The notes beneath the pieces were generated by a model. The model did no database searches, was not told the origin of the DNA, and saw nothing but the letters and a program-made list of their open reading frames with translations. Source: Lutraria lutraria (lineage: Eukaryota; Mollusca; Bivalvia; Venerida; Mactridae). Taken from it: a DNA stretch of 64,000 bases. The stretch lies in NCBI GenBank assembly GCA_964023205.1, contig OZ026844.1, positions 31,109,326 to 31,173,325 of the forward strand, read 5' to 3'. Within the stretch, counting starts at the first letter, position 1; each line of letters begins with the position of its first letter. The position numbers and the translations under genes are program-made. Positions 34,728 through 61,247 of this stretch are shown here, in pieces.

Positions 34728-37700
34728 TTAATGTCCCTTGGAATGCTGTATCAACCATTGTAATGTTATATCTGAAATGAACAATATACAACATATTTAT
34801 AACACTGTTAAACATTCAAATAAGGCAAGCAAGAGTAACTAGCATCAGTAAATTTAACAAGCTCATATTTGCTAGCTGGTACCTCCACCTGTCTGTCTGT
34901 CCAGGTGAACAAGACGACAATTGTTGGGTACGGTATTTTAAGGGACTTGTGGCAAACAAGAGGACATTTGTTCGATACTTTAAGAGTCTTGTAGGGTACT
35001 TTAAGGGTCTTGGTGAGCACCAAAGAACAAAAGGAATACCCAACAAATGTCCATTTGTAGGAATGCACATCCATCTGAAAGTCGATTACACACTGGTTAT
35101 CAACAATAATGATTGTATGGCAGTTTACGTACCAACAGCCTTTTTTTTATTGTTTTGCGTCGTGAAACACCAATTTTTAAAGACTAACATACTTTCTGTA
35201 GGTAGTATTTCGATTGATTTTTTTAATGAAGAGGAAATTTTTCTTTCAGTGGGGAAAAATATTTACACTTTTTACTTGGAGAACAGAGCTGAATATCTGA
35301 CCCCAAAAAGCCTAATCAGGTACTCCTAATTTACCTCGAAGTGCTTACCAGCCTCCCTGATTAATTAATTAAGCGCAAACAAACTTTTTACACGAACACT
35401 ATAAACCATACTGCAAGGTGTGAAACAGATTATCATGTAGGCAATCAACTTCTTTTCATTTAAATTGTCATGTGATGCACATCAAATCATGACTGCTCAA
35501 TAAACATCCCATGTTTCACTGTCTGAGTTAATTTGATGGTGCGTGCAGCAATAAAATAAATGGGAAAGAATAAATTGTCAATAGTCATCAGACAGTAACA
35601 GAAAGCTTGTTAACATAAGGAAATCAGCTTATAACTAACTGAGAAATATAGTGCAACCTCTCCAAAGCAACAACCATAGCGAGTAGCAAAATTATGTTGT
35701 TATTGAGAGGTTGTTGCTCTAGAGAGGTTAAACTAATAGTTAAATTGTGCAGTGGGAAAAATCATTCTGGTTTTGAAGGGAAGTTGTTGCTCAGGAGGGG
35801 GCCGCTCTGGAGAGGTTGTACTGTATTGATAAAAATGTCATACCTATATTTTCTTTCTCTTTGCATGATATAGAATAGCAGCAAATTTCTCTATCTTGGA
35901 TAGCTGACAAATTCCTGAAATATAAGATAACTCTGTATGAACTAAAACTGAAGTCAGAACACAGTCGCCTCCCTTTTCTTTTCATCATGTGACAGTCACA
36001 TTAATATTACATTAATATTACACTTAATAAGTTCAGGAAATTAAAATTACTACAAAAGAGGTACTTACTTAAACACTTAATCAATATGAAAGATAAACAA
36101 TCAATATTACATAAGTGTACCATGTATCTCCTAATAAACACCCACAGGGATACTACAATTTACCATAATTTGTCAAGTTATTGTTTGAACAATTTTTCAG
36201 CGCACTGGATTCAATTAAAGGATTAGAGACCATTTATGATACATCACATTTTTTAATTTTCTCGCTAAGAATGAGGATGTTAATTACATAACGGGCAATA
36301 ATTAGGTAATATGTGGCATATAACATGACGATGATACGTAATTCAGATGTATAGTCTAAGAAAATAACACTAAATGTATAGCCAAGTACAAAAGTCAATG
36401 GCTCACAGGAAGAGTTTACATTAGTACTTTAAACTATACATGAATACCATCGACAAGTTAAATGCACTCTACAGTAATACCCCAGTATTAAAATTACATA
36501 CGACCACACTGAACAAAACTTATAAACCCCACTATAGAAAATGTGATTTATCACTATCAGCACTTTACATATTGTTTGTCCTGGTGTACCAAAGCAGAAC
36601 AGGTGGTGTAATTCATGAAAATTGCATTGACAGTCGTCAAGTGCATATAAAAAAACATACATGTGTGTTACCATGTCGTGTGAGGTGTAAGCATGTTTTG
36701 TTCATTGTCATATAATAAAAACAGTCTGACCCAGACAGCTTGTTAATCAACACCAAATTAACCATAACAAGATTCACACGGTTTACTACAAGTCAACATT
36801 CTCTGATTATGGTACCAAATTATTGATTTTGTCCAATACACTAGGTCAAACTATCTGGCAAATATGATAACGGCTTAGAAAGATTAAGTATCATAGCCAA
36901 TAAACCAGATGCCTTCAACAAATATAAATTTCGCTCTCCTTTATCAGAAATCAATACATACATTTGGTCAATGAGCTGTTTTTCATCTAGAGCGCCTGGC
37001 AGGTCCCTTTTATTCCCTAGAACTAGTACAGGGATGCCCTGTAACTGTGGTTTGTCTAATAAATTGTGTAACTCATTTCTTGATGCTTCTATTTTGTCAT
37101 GGTCTGCCGCATCAACCATATATCTAAAACAAAAGGAGTTAACTAACTATTTATTATACTTCATAAGTATGGTTGAAATATTACAATGCAATCTTTCATC
37201 AGTGACTATTTGTGACTAATGAAAAATAAAGCAATAAATTATATCAAGTATGTTTGTGCAAGTATTATTTAATGTTTTTATCAAGTCAAAATAATTAATA
37301 AGAGATGTAAAATGGCATAAAAATTAAGTTCTTAATGGGTTTTAAAGGTTATCTGTGTACGAAAATAGCATAATTTTATGCCTGTGATGATGTACAAAGA
37401 AAAGATACAATCTTAAATTTAGAAATTTATCTTGTATTAAATGCTTTAATCTTTATCAAATAATACTTGGGCTTAACAATCATCTCAGAAAACAGAAATT
37501 CAAACAACAGCATTCAATGATCTCTTCAGATCAATCAAAGTTTAGGCCTGAATTAAAATTTTGTTTGTTTGCCGCTTCTGACCGACCCACTGAAAATCTG
37601 CCGGTCAAAAAAAATCTTTGTCAAAGAAATTTTGTTTAATTCTTTCTGTTTTTTTTTAATATTTCATACATGGATTTAAGTCAAATGCCAAAAAATATGG

Positions 37701-40700
37701 GTCATCATTTTTTAAGGGTTGCCTTATTCAAATATTTTGCAAACACCCTATTATAAACAGGCAAAAGATGCAATTTCAATAATTCATCATGATTACAATT
37801 TAACTGCCACAGTGACATTGGGTATTCAATGCTGCTTTTTTTTTGTCCTCAAGGTTAATTATAGTACCAGTAGCTTGCACTATTTTGATATAAGCTAAAG
37901 ATTGTTTTCTTTTCTTTTTAGGCAGCAATAGCTTTTGGGTAGCTGCACACAATTCACTCCACATAATATTCTATACTGGTACTTTACAACAATGTAACCA
38001 AGATATAATTGCCATATGGTCAATTACATATCAATCAATACAGGCTAATATTAGATTGCCAATAAATAAACATCCAGTGATAATAAAGTGAAGGCAACCA
38101 ATATAATGGACCATTTACTACACAAGGGTAACTCACTAAAATTAATTAACTTGAAACAAGTGGTACAATAGTTCACAACTATATTGGATAATATTGTACA
38201 ATGATCAATATATTGAAAAAATCCTTTTATTACAATTTACTTACACAATAGCATTGACACCTCTGCAATATCGCTCCCACATACTTCTAAATCTCGGCTG
38301 TCCACCAATATCCCATAACTGGAAATAAAATGATAAATAATTTATACTCAAAAAGTCTTAAAGACTTTACCTTAACATGTGTTTTATTATAAACATTGCA
38401 ATCATTTTAAACATGTAGTATATCATCCTGAATTAGACATTCTAGTCATAGCTTTCTCATAAGTTTAAGAAATATATCATGCATTGTAATGAATCATACT
38501 GGCATACAAATTACACATGTATTGTTTATTTGTACGTCATTGAATGAGTTTTACGCCGCTTTTCAACAATCAGAGTTTTATGAGACAGACAATTCATCTA
38601 ATTCTAACCATCATTCCTGAGAAGAACCAGTACCAGACCCCAAGAATAACAAGAATAAACTATAGGATACGGCTTGTTGGTACAAGTAAATAAAAAATCA
38701 TCTTCAACAATTGAATAGCTTTTTACATTTAGTCATAAATGGCTTACAACTTCTGTAAACTTATTTAAGACTTTTGTCTATACATATTGTACAGTAGGAT
38801 TAATATATTACTGGTAAATACCACTAAATTACCAGTGCATTGTAGAGAACAATAAAGAATATTATGTTGTGCGGCAGCTGAATAATAATTTAAGAATTTC
38901 TTATTAACCAAATGTATCTCATTCAATTACAATAGGATTGTATAACCAGTTTTCATGGTATTAATGAAACAACGCCTATTTTACACGAGTTTTCATTATT
39001 CAATATTTTGCAAATGATCATCATATCAATTTAATTATAAAATTCCCTCCAATACACCCCATTTCAGTGTTTCAAATTAACTAGGTCAACTGTGTAAACG
39101 TTAATTTTACAAAATGACAAGCGATGCCTGGAGTAAGAATTCATTGAATAATTTTAAGTGGCAGAACTACGTTTTCACAAAAATGACAAAATTACTGTTA
39201 AACCATAATTAATAACCTGTTTGTTACATATTGTTGGCAAAATCATCAACCTAAAAAACTGTCCGACAATCTGTTCACAAATTTACATGCGCAAATAGAA
39301 ACAATGTATACAGGTATGAATAATAAAATATCATGAAAACTGGCTGTATTTTGTGAATAGGTGAAATAGAAGTTCTAGAAGTTGTACAAAACTCAGATCC
39401 TAAGAATCAGCTAGTAAGATAGTGACAGTTAAATATGTAATCCAATCAGATTAATAAGTTTTATTTATCATTAATATTTCATCACATTAAGATATACAGT
39501 AATGTTTTATATACAGGGATTTTTTGGGGTGATTTAATAGCCAAAATTCGGTCATATTCCCAATAGAATTTAAGAAATAGTATCTCTTTTCCCAAAAAGT
39601 ATACTTATTTTTTTCACTATAACATCACTATTGGTAGTAAATACCTAATTCTGGACTACTATACTGTTCTATGGGAAAATGAGAAGAATAAGTTGAACAT
39701 TATAAAAGTTGTAGTTATATATACATTTTTTCCCAATTTTGATTAAAATAAAAGACCGCAAAAATTCCGAATACCAAGGGTATGCAGTGCTCCAGCTAGC
39801 CCGTTTCAGCAGGACGTTGCACCCAGTCCTTAAAAACCAACGCACTGCCTTTTTCAAAGACCTTGCCCAACAAATCATGCTAACATACAATGGGTCATAA
39901 TCCCAAAATAATGGAAAAGAAACTGAATATACCTTAATTGTGACATTTCCTTTGCTGATTTTTCTCATATTGAATCCAACTGTTGGAATCATATCTTCAC
40001 TAAACTGACCAGACTGTAAAAAACATAATACAAAAAAGGTTATTTAATAATTTATAGAAGAAGCACATGAATGAATACTTAGATTTAATAAGTTCAAGTT
40101 AGAATGCTTCATTTATTAAATATGTTTCATGCAATCATGGCCATATCAATTATTATGTATGACTATCATATTCATAATACGGGACTGTCACAATACTACA
40201 CTTAATGTGACTTATGAATATTTAAGAATTATGTTTACCAATACCTACATCGTAATTCTAGGACAAATGCTCAGGTGTAAACTTAAAGTCTTAATAAATA
40301 CAAAGGGGCAAAATCGAGCCAAACTGAATTCATTTGTTTTTCACAGATGATATCTATGATGAATTAAAACAATGAAATTGTTTTCTTAAATCTGATAAGT
40401 CTTGTTGACATAGTTACAGCAGAACTAAAATTAAATTCACATTAACTCATTAGGCATTGCTCATTGACATAATAATAATCATGTGATTGCAGACAATGCT
40501 CTATAATGGGAGTGACCTCTTTTACACAAGTATTAATTTAAATGAAACAATATGAACGTTATGCATCCGATAACAGCAAAATAATAAACTTCATTACGAG
40601 ATCCTGTGATTTATCATTTAGACAATAATAACCAATATTTCAATGCATCCCATTAACAAACTTAGAGTTCAATAGTAAAAAAAATATTTTAAGTCAAAAT

Positions 40701-40986
40701 TTATTCAATCAATAAAAAATCTGATGCCACAAAACCAGTGTCAACCATTTAAATTTACTTCGATTTTTATTGACAGATTGCTGCGCATTATATTATTATT
40801 AATCAGACCAGTTATATTCAGCAGCCGAAAAAGTGGGAGGGGAAAATGATGAGATAATCTTACAGCGATAACGTTCACAAATGTAGTTTTTCCTGAGTAC
40901 TGCAGTCCAACTAATGTCAATTCCATCTCCTCCTTCCAAAAGAGACTTTTAAACCAATCTAAAATACGCTGAAAGAACGAGAGCAT
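34728..40986 (-). CDS. ARL8: ARL8 small GTPase (Arf-like 8), complete
   Basis: Six exons on the minus strand: 40986-40864, 40013-39933, 38318-38245, 37123-36962, 35914-35844, 34771-34728 (TAA). They give 184 aa against 186 in vertebrate ARL8. Visible motifs are the P-loop GLQYSGKT (27-34), switch I MIPTVGF, WDIGGQ (70-75, G3), NKRD (130-133, G4) and SCK (163-165, G5). The N-terminus [20 protein letters not shown] is the amphipathic helix that family members acetylate instead of myristoylating; there is no Gly2. The C-terminus ends QHSKGH. ARL8 sits on lysosomes and recruits kinesin adaptors and HOPS for outward transport and fusion. The identity is nearly certain from sequence similarity throughout. 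A longer open frame over the last exon is in another frame and is not the real C-terminus. Confidence 0.97.
35647..35826. mobile_element. MITE family A copy in ARL8 intron/flank of exon 5
   Basis: TATAGTGCAACCTCTCC to GAGAGGTTGTACTGTA. The right end is 18 bases from the donor side of ARL8 exon 35844-35914. Confidence 0.8.
38545..38640 (-). mobile_element. SINE family 1 body fragment in ARL8 intron
   Basis: Only the tail half remains (TTTTCAACAATCAGAGTTTT to AACCAGTACCAGACCCC). Confidence 0.65.
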
Positions 40987-43900
40987 CTTGATATTTTGGG
41001 TTTTCACTTCCGTAAAACAATGGAGGGCCGAAAACACCAATCACATGACAGATAATCATAGGTCAAGGTTATTTTTCGATTGTGCTAAAAGTCGGTAGAG
41101 TACCGTACTGTTTCCAGTACGGATATTTCCGATAAATTTTATTTCATATTTTAACCATTTGTAACAACATGGTACACGGGAAATATATTACACAATATAT
41201 GCATATAAAGTTACAGAGTTCAAACAAAGATATATTAATGAACATAAAAAATGAGATTGTAAAATTATAAAAATAAATAAATATAAGTAAAAAATTTAAA
41301 CCATGTTACAAACATTAAAATACAAGGATAACAACTAAAATTCATTTATAGTCGGTATACAAATGACAGTTAACATCTAAGCTAAGTATAGCTATTGACC
41401 GACTTAAGAACATATTATAATATAATAATAATAAAATACATGTATACAAGGACATATATACATATATATATACAAGACCTTGATGTAAAGTACCTGACAG
41501 GAATCACAGCAAGGAAGTTAAAACCACACTTGTAATTATGAATACAAAAGATGATATGAAATTAATTAACACATTTTGATGCAGTGTTATTTTTAAATAT
41601 CAAATCTGCTACATTATTACATACATGCGTATAATGGTCCCAGCTAGCCTATCCATATATTATATCATATACTTTTTCATGTATGTCTTTTAAAAACGAT
41701 TACATAAATATGTATATATATAATTTTTATGTCATACGTGCGATTTGTGCAGTCTTTTCCTACTCATGCCATTTCTATCAACTTAATTTGCTTAAAGCCC
41801 CATTAGCTTTTTGCTGTAGAAAAATATATGCAAAAACATTTAATAATGCTGATATATTATCCTAAGATAATTATTACCGACGAAACAAGCCCTTTTTCGT
41901 CTGAAAACACTCATTTCACTGTGATTTTTGCTTTTGTTAACTTGAAATATGTTTACTACGTGTGCATAGCATGACTGCGGAAAAACACAGGTGTTCTATA
42001 AATAGTATTTATTTCAATGATATTGAAAAAAATACGAAACATTCGGAAACATTTTTTCTTGTTATAAAGCATAAGTATGCACGGGAGGAAAACACACTGG
42101 ATTCCTCTGTTATGGAACAAACAGAAACTATTAGGACCAATACATTTATAAGCTTATGGGACTAAATGTTTTGATACGATCAGGGATGCTATATATAGCA
42201 TCCCTGGACAAAAGAACTGGGACAAAGAATAGTTCGATCGGTCCGTGCGTCTTTCTCAGCAACTACTTACAGGAATGCAATGTGATAAGTAATAAGCCTA
42301 GATGTTGCATGCATTAAGCAGGTTTCGTTTGGATTAATTTTCATGAGTTATGGCCCTTTTTTTCTGGACTAATTCTCAGCAACAACTTTCAGGAATTCAA
42401 TGAAACTTCACAGAAGTGACAAGTAGTAAGCTCAGCAGGTTTTGTCCACATTAATTTAAATGAGTTAAGGCCTTTTGGGACTGTTTCATTTCTCTTCGGA
42501 ATTCATCACCTTCAGTGATAGCTCTACTTAGAAAAATCGGCACTTTTACTGTTACTTATAATTACTTTAAAAGTACCAAAGGGAACCGTGTGATGAGTGG
42601 AAATCATGAACTATAACTCGTCTTTATCATGCAGTTTGACAGAAAAGTCCCTCTTTTGGACTTACAATAATTTGAAAGGTATTTTGCTGTAATGTGGCTT
42701 GCAGTAGAATTGTAGCTGTCAGACATGCATGCTAAGAAGTACCATTCATTTATGCTTCCTCCATTCTTTATCAGCTTTAACAAACTGACAAAAATACTCT
42801 GCAGGGAGGTCAGTTCAATGAATTTGTTTGTTTAATTTTGGGTTCATGCCTATCAACCAGCAAACTACAGACACTTGAAGATAGCAACTACCTCTCTACT
42901 ATAGTAGAGTGTAGATTGATAAAAGACCTTTGATGACAATTATGTGTTGACTGTGAAGGATTTTATATATTATAAAATAAGAAATAAATACTATTTGGTT
43001 TCACAATGTATTTAATCACTTATTGAACATGGTTAACAAAAACAATATGTAAAAGAATAGAATTTAGTATACATATAAAATCAGGTATAGATACAATAAA
43101 AGGAACTAATATTTATGAAGCGTACATTTTCACATATTGGATAGTTTGTATTCACTTGTTTTGTTCCTATATATGTCACAGTAAAAGAAGTATGAGTATT
43201 TAAAATTTCAGCATGAAAAAGAAACTGCCTCATATTTGCTACAGACATTTGTTGATAAAACATTCAGCTGCTGATAAGAATTTGAAATTCTGTTAAAATG
43301 ACACAGTAAGACCTCAGAGAAAATCAATCACCTCATTATTACGACAATCTCATTTATCAACCAAAAGATCACCTCAATATCACGACCATCTCATCACATA
43401 AACCACCAATATTCACTACTTCCTGTATGCCAGTACTTCAATTTGATGATGAGACCTGTTTAAACCGTAAGTGGTCACAATATCAGAGGTTTTACAGTAA
43501 TTATTAATGTGTCTTTTCTTGCTTATGAAGTAAAATTATACCAAAGTTGTAAAAAATAAGTTTAAAGATTGGTCAGAGGCCTGGAAGGTACATGATTGGG
43601 AGGCCACATTAATTTAATGTTTATGATCATCGACAACCAAGTTGAAAAAAAATACAGAAAATACAATGAATATAGCCACATTATAAAGTATATATTTAAA
43701 TCATATTACAGATAAATATACTAGAAAACAAGAACTCTATTATAAAAGTACAAAATATGATAATAAAGTTTAGACATTATTATGTTTAACTGTATACATG
43801 ATTACAGGCAAGAACTGGTCTTATATGGTTTGATATGAGAGTATACAGTGAACTGATTTTTATAAATGGATAAAAAATGTAATTTCATAAATACAGAGCC

Positions 43901-46900
43901 GAATTTTTGTAATGCTTCAATCAAATTGTACTGAGCAATTTATTAGCTAATAGAAACTAAGAATTAGAACTGTTGTATGGATTTCAATAATACAGAATTG
44001 AAACAAGATATGTCTTTAAAAAGACACTCGCAAAGTTTCTTGAATGTTATTTACCCTGTTTAAACCAAAAGTATAATTTTTATGAAATTCCTAAATTGCC
44101 GTTATAGTACTGTGTGAGCACAACTCATCGCTAGCAGTCTAATAAGGTTGCACCTAAAAATGTTAATGTTAGGTCACCAGTAAATAAATCACGTATATAG
44201 TCATATCTACTGTATATTAATTCCAATGAATGTAAAATGTTTGTCAAGAACGGTATATAACCTTATTTCGACCGCATAAGAATACATTTTCGTACATTTT
44301 TACTTTACAAATTTTACAACCACAAGAAGTACACATTAAACAGTTGCAGACTCGCTATAAGCTGGCGTGGCCTTAATTTTTCTACGCTTGTAGATTTCAC
44401 CCAATGGAAGGAAGGGTTTCCTTTGATTCATCCAATAGTATGAGGAATTTCTTCTGAATAATTAATACGTCATGCCAAGAAATATAGGTCAAAAGTGAGA
44501 TCAGACACCTTCGCGAAAAAAATACCTAAAATAATTACACACAACTTAGTGCAGATCTAATTAGCAGCATACATCCAGAGTATTGATTTATAATATAATA
44601 CACAACAGGTAATAAATCTTAACAAAATACTATAAGTTTTACTTTGAGCAATACATACAATCAAACAAAAATTGAAACAACAAAGTAACAAGTCTTTTCC
44701 CAGCTGAAGCAAACAAAATGGTAGTCATCATAAGGAAATTGCGCTTAATACAAAAATGACAAGGATCTGACATAAGACTGATCTAGTATTCATGGTTAAT
44801 GTAAGTCAGCAGTTAATATTATAGCGTTAAGTCATATTACTTCATTAGATAGAAATGGAAGATATGAATTTATACAAAATACATACTAGTATATGAACAA
44901 ATATTATGATATATTTGTATGAAACACAGAAACTATTAAATAATACAATAATCTAACATTTATGTACATGCATGTATATCTTTCTGAATAGGCCAACATG
45001 GAAAGTCACACTGAGGAGGCAATCTCATGGTCAGTGACCAAGCTTGTAAGAGAAAAAAATGTAACCAATAATTCAAGCAAAAATATCAAACTAAACTTCC
45101 TCAGAGTAATGTTTTAAATAGTTAAAATAGATATTATTTATCCTGTCTACACACAGAAGGGGCCACAAAACTGAACAATAAGATTAATGGAGAGTTTTTA
45201 TAATTCATAAAAACATCTTTAAGTTTTATTCCACTATCGACTGCAACACAAGTATCTTAAAATTTTCGGAGTTAACAAAACAAACATAAATAATACAATT
45301 TTATAAATGAAGCTTATTCACAAGATTGTAAGCAACATACATATAACAAACACATAACAAGATATAAAGATAATTATACACAATGATAATCATGGTCCAA
45401 AGTTTAAATACTGCTAAAGTAAATACAGAGTTTTCTGTACTTAAGTGATGTTTGAAAAATGGTACATTAAAAAAATGATACCATGAATGAACAAGATTAC
45501 CTGATTATTAGGAAGTTAAGAATGACTTCATCTCAATACAAGAATGTCTTTAAATTGATGTATTCAAAACAGACGAACAAAGGTTTGAAACCTGTCAGTA
45601 TCGTGAGATGTGGTGGTATAAATTGATGGTACTTATAGCAGGAAATATTCATGAATAATTTCGGTAACAATGTGCTAAGAGAATTCAAAAAGAGATGCAC
45701 TTTTGAATATGAACAGTTGAGTGAAGTACCATTTTGAAGAGATTTTACAGTTTTGTTCATTACACAAATTGTTATAACTTAAGCACCGCTACGAAATTTT
45801 TGCATCAAGTCTTACTTGCGTACTTAACTTTCAGTGAATAAATGCGTTGACATTGAAAAATGTAAACGCTAAGAAAAAAGTCACATAACAATACACACTA
45901 TCAGTACATATCGAAAGCATCATTTTTCATACCAAATACTAAAACATTGTATAGTTAAATAATTATTATCATACTATATCAATCACAAGACTGATATGTG
46001 TATCTTTGTTTTGGCACTGCAACACAAACTACTTAGGTTTATGTACTATTCAAAAATTCTCTCTGATTAGTGTAAACATACAGACCCTGGTTTTTTTAAT
46101 ACATGTACACACAAAGCTACAGTTAAAAAATCACCTTGATCATGCACATGTGAGTACATAACTTTATTTACAAACATCATGGATACATAGAAAATGAAAG
46201 ACAAGCTCACAACTAAATCAAATTTCCTCACAGTTAAAATAAAGCTAAATATATTAAGAATGTACTGTATGACAATCGATAAAAATATGACATATAGAGG
46301 TAGTAATAGCAATCTTGATGCTGCAGTTTAATTTTGCTTGAAAACCATGGGTTGAAATCTGGCACATTTCGTAGCTTTGACTAAATGCTTACTTTATACA
46401 GTGTCCCTATTATTAAAACGAAGAAATTCAAGTGAGGTTACTGTCTGTCTAAAGTGTAGGACTTTCCGCAACCAATCAGAATTGAACTCATGTGTTGTAA
46501 TTACCATCATCCGATACTCACAGTTGTTGACTCCACTCCGCTACATACATGCATCACCTGTGGGATTTTTCACAATTGATTCGCCATTTTGATAGAACAG
46601 AAAAGAAAAACCATCAACAAATCCAAACGATGCTTACATTTTCAATACTCTAAGATTAGATTGCCATGTTTTAGTGAAACCAATATAGTTCAGAAAACGG
46701 CATAGGTTATCTATAAAAAATAGCAAACGTGGGTATCCGACGATGTGTATTTACTAAATAAAACAAGCAGTAAAACTCACATTAATCAAAGTCTGTAGTG
46801 CAATAGAATCACTTGTAAAAGCTTAACAACTCTAAATGTATACTGGTTAATTACAATATGCACTGTTTACAAATGTGTCACACAATGACTAAGTAAATAA

Positions 46901-47290
46901 AATTGTCAATTTCATAATAAAAATGATACCCTCAATAAAAATCAATTACACTTAACTACATAACATCTTTTTGCAAAGAGCGTACAAGATACCACAGCTG
47001 GTGAAATACCAATGTGAACTTTCACAATAAAAAAGGCATCTTGATACAATATACATCACGAAGGTCCCACTTCAGAACACAAATAATATAGGATACACCA
47101 ATCAAGTCTCTCAACTAACTTAGATACAAAATTCACAGTGATTCTGAGGGACCATTACATCAGTGTCCATTGGGTACATTATATAAGTTGTCCTCAAACA
47201 CGCCACATTACAACTATCACATTCAATTGGACCAGGGTTCAATGTAAAGAGTGTTCATTTATCTTTCAAAAGCCTTGACCTTATCGGAGT
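40987..47290. other. Intergenic/UTR stretch between ARL8 and copine
   Basis: No gene recognised. It must contain the ARL8 5' UTR/promoter just right of 40986 and the copine 3' UTR left of 47291. A TTAA-type MITE lies at 41792-42165 and a diffuse interspersed repeat at about 42185-42480. The remainder is very AT-rich unique-looking sequence without convincing open frames. Confidence 0.5.
41792..42165. mobile_element. TTAA-type MITE, family D
   Basis: Left end TTAAAGCCCCATTAGCTTTT. The right end AAGCTTATGGGACTAAA is imperfect. Near-identical inverted copy at 57340-57726. Contains a short conserved open frame (see findings). Confidence 0.8.
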
Positions 47291-60308
<13,018 letters not shown>

Positions 60309-61247
60309 TGTTCGAAGTTTATATTTGCTCAAAGACAAAATATCCCTTTAGAGTTAACACTGATATATCCAATACACAAATCCAAAATGTTTTCAAAATA
60401 TGAACACAACCACTCTTATTATATGAAATAAACCGAGCAGAACTTGCAAAATTACGCATCTACAGGTGCTATTTATAACCCACAAATACTATACTAAGAT
60501 TTGGAAATATTGTGTAGAGGTAAATATTACTGCTAGTGTGTATAGAAGAAGTGTATCTGCAGGTATTGATTTATTATTTTGTAAGGACAGATCAGTATGA
60601 TGAAATAACAAGTCAAATGTCATTCATATTTATGGTGTTCAGTTTCAGTAATTAAGAGTCACCCCATCAATGCTAAAAACATTTTTAAAGTAATAGCTAT
60701 ACATATTTGGACTAGTAACTCAGTCAACCACAAAATGTCCAGAATTGGACTAAAAATAGATAACGATTTGGCCATGTACACATAATCCAATTATCTCCCT
60801 TGGAAATGTTTGTTTACAAAATTACCTCCCTTGTTTATTTTGGGGTCTGAAAGGAAAATAGAAATATCTGATTAAATCAGAAAAAAATGATTTAATACAA
60901 GTTTGAAAAGGTGGATGCATTAGTTAAGTTTATGCTCATGTAAATATAACCTCAATCCGACGGTCATCTCAACAAGGGTCGCTGGCGCAACGCCAGTTCC
61001 GGGTTGAAACGCAGCTTCGGTAGCCATTTGCATTTATGTGGAATGTTGGGAATGAATTTCTTCATTGCGCATGCGTAGTTGTGTATTCTGAGCTGAAGGC
61101 CATCGGCGTTGAGCACATGGTGGACGACTATCATTAATTCGGCATTTAATTTTGTGACAAGAAAGAATTTGTTAGTTATAACATTCCACCACAAACTACC
61201 CTATGCTATGAACTAACGTTTTACGGAAAGACGCCGTCTGTTACACT
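60309..61247. promoter_or_regulatory. Divergent intergenic region, copine / FAM120-like
   Basis: The copine and FAM120-like starts face away from each other across 939 bases. The part next to FAM120 (about 60950-61250) is visibly richer in G+C and CpG than its surroundings, as expected of a promoter or first exon. No specific binding site or TATA box was identified. Confidence 0.5.

Noticed and set aside
34609..34815. 68-codon minus-strand frame over the last ARL8 exon
   Set aside because: It is in a different frame from ARL8. Correct splicing (G|AT) gives [14 protein letters not shown] and a stop at 34728-34730.
34949..35329. 126-codon plus-strand frame beside ARL8
   Set aside because: Its first part is repetitive (TACTTTAAG.GTCTTG units), the composition is low-complexity, and there is no recognisable domain or splice support.
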